From contig CAYZMS010000004.1 of assembly GCA_964479625.1 (NCBI GenBank), positions 123,271 to 187,270 on the forward strand: DNA of 64,000 nucleotides, given 5' to 3'. The position numbers and the translations under genes were made by a program. Source of the stretch: CAYZMS01 sp964479625. GTDB lineage: Bacteria; Bacteroidota; Bacteroidia; Chitinophagales; Saprospiraceae. Shown here in pieces: positions 63,737-64,000 of this stretch (positions within the stretch are counted from its first letter, which is position 1; every line of letters starts with the position of its first letter). The notes under the pieces are model-generated. The model had not been told where the DNA came from and did no database searches. It saw nothing but the letters and a program-made list of their open reading frames with translations.

Positions 63737-64000
63737 AGAATCTATATTCAGGCTTGGGTAGAGGAAAGTCAATGCAAGTAACCTGGCCTTTCTTCTACTT
63801 CGACAATTGTTTCAGCAAATAAAAATGAAAGTATTTTCTGGTAGTTTTTGTGATGAAGATCACCAGAAGGAGAGCGATTTACAAGAAAAGGCTTTTTGAG
63901 GTTTGCTTTTCTGCTAAAGAAGTTGTTTAAAAAGTCCCCCAAAAAGAGGGTTGATATGAAAATATTACAAAAGCATTAAATTGTTGGTTACCACACTAAC

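Overview
The window looks like ordinary chromosome from a Bacteroidota bacterium, probably of the Saprospiria/Lewinella type. The phylum call rests on a SusC/SusD pair, type IX secretion (T9SS) genes (gldJ, a PorP/SprF protein, porU, porV), a secreted subtilase with a T9SS C-terminal sorting domain, the rpmB-rpmG-DUF4295-ftsY ribosomal cluster, TAnnTTTG-type promoter boxes and a carotenoid cluster. The finer placement is inference. There are no insertion sequences, integrases, CRISPR arrays or rRNA genes. RNA genes are one tRNA-Arg(ACG) and the RNase P RNA.

Layout. 1-9.3 kb: the end of a split transketolase, a cystathionine gamma-synthase/lyase, a glucosaminidase-like membrane protein, an SH3b protein, dprA, an alkaline-phosphatase-like lipoprotein, lipA, a beta-barrel protein and a polysaccharide-deacetylase-like protein. 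9.4-16.7 kb: upp, then a co-directional run of paaZ, an SDR-DUF2867 protein, a crotonase and a fused alpha/beta 2-oxoacid dehydrogenase E1. 16.8-28.8 kb: a SPOR protein, a group II PLP decarboxylase, an M19 dipeptidase, glgA-glgC, susC-susD and ribA. 28.8-40.4 kb: an App1-type phosphatase, murF, gldJ, porP/sprF, porU, porV and rnpB. 40.5-46.2 kb: a large membrane histidine kinase, then crtI, a CruF-like gene and crtZ. 46.6-54.7 kb: a SlyD-like FKBP, lolA-like, GH3-like, an OmpA/TSP3 protein, an arginase-fold protein, ftsY, DUF4295, L33, L28 and tRNA-Arg. 54.9-63.8 kb: the T9SS-exported subtilase, a metal-receptor-like protein, an alpha/beta hydrolase, a GT-C glycosyltransferase, an M20-like protein, a sulfatase lipoprotein and a rhodanese.

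How genes work together. gldJ, porP/sprF, porU and porV supply T9SS and gliding parts: PorV shuttles cargo, PorU removes its C-terminal signal, and the subtilase at 54.9 kb is a plausible client. SusC/SusD import a glycan next to the glgA-glgC glycogen pair. crtI, the CruF-like gene and crtZ belong to one carotenoid pathway; phytoene synthase and cyclase are not in the window.

No new multi-gene system was found. The points most worth a second look are: four hydrolase-family proteins whose expected catalytic or metal-binding residues are substituted (glucosaminidase, alkaline phosphatase, arginase fold, M20); crtI and the CruF-like gene with no ATG, GTG or TTG at the start their N-termini call for; a perfect 24-bp-arm palindrome just before the lolA-like gene; and nested or interleaved inverted repeats beside rnpB and upstream of the subtilase.
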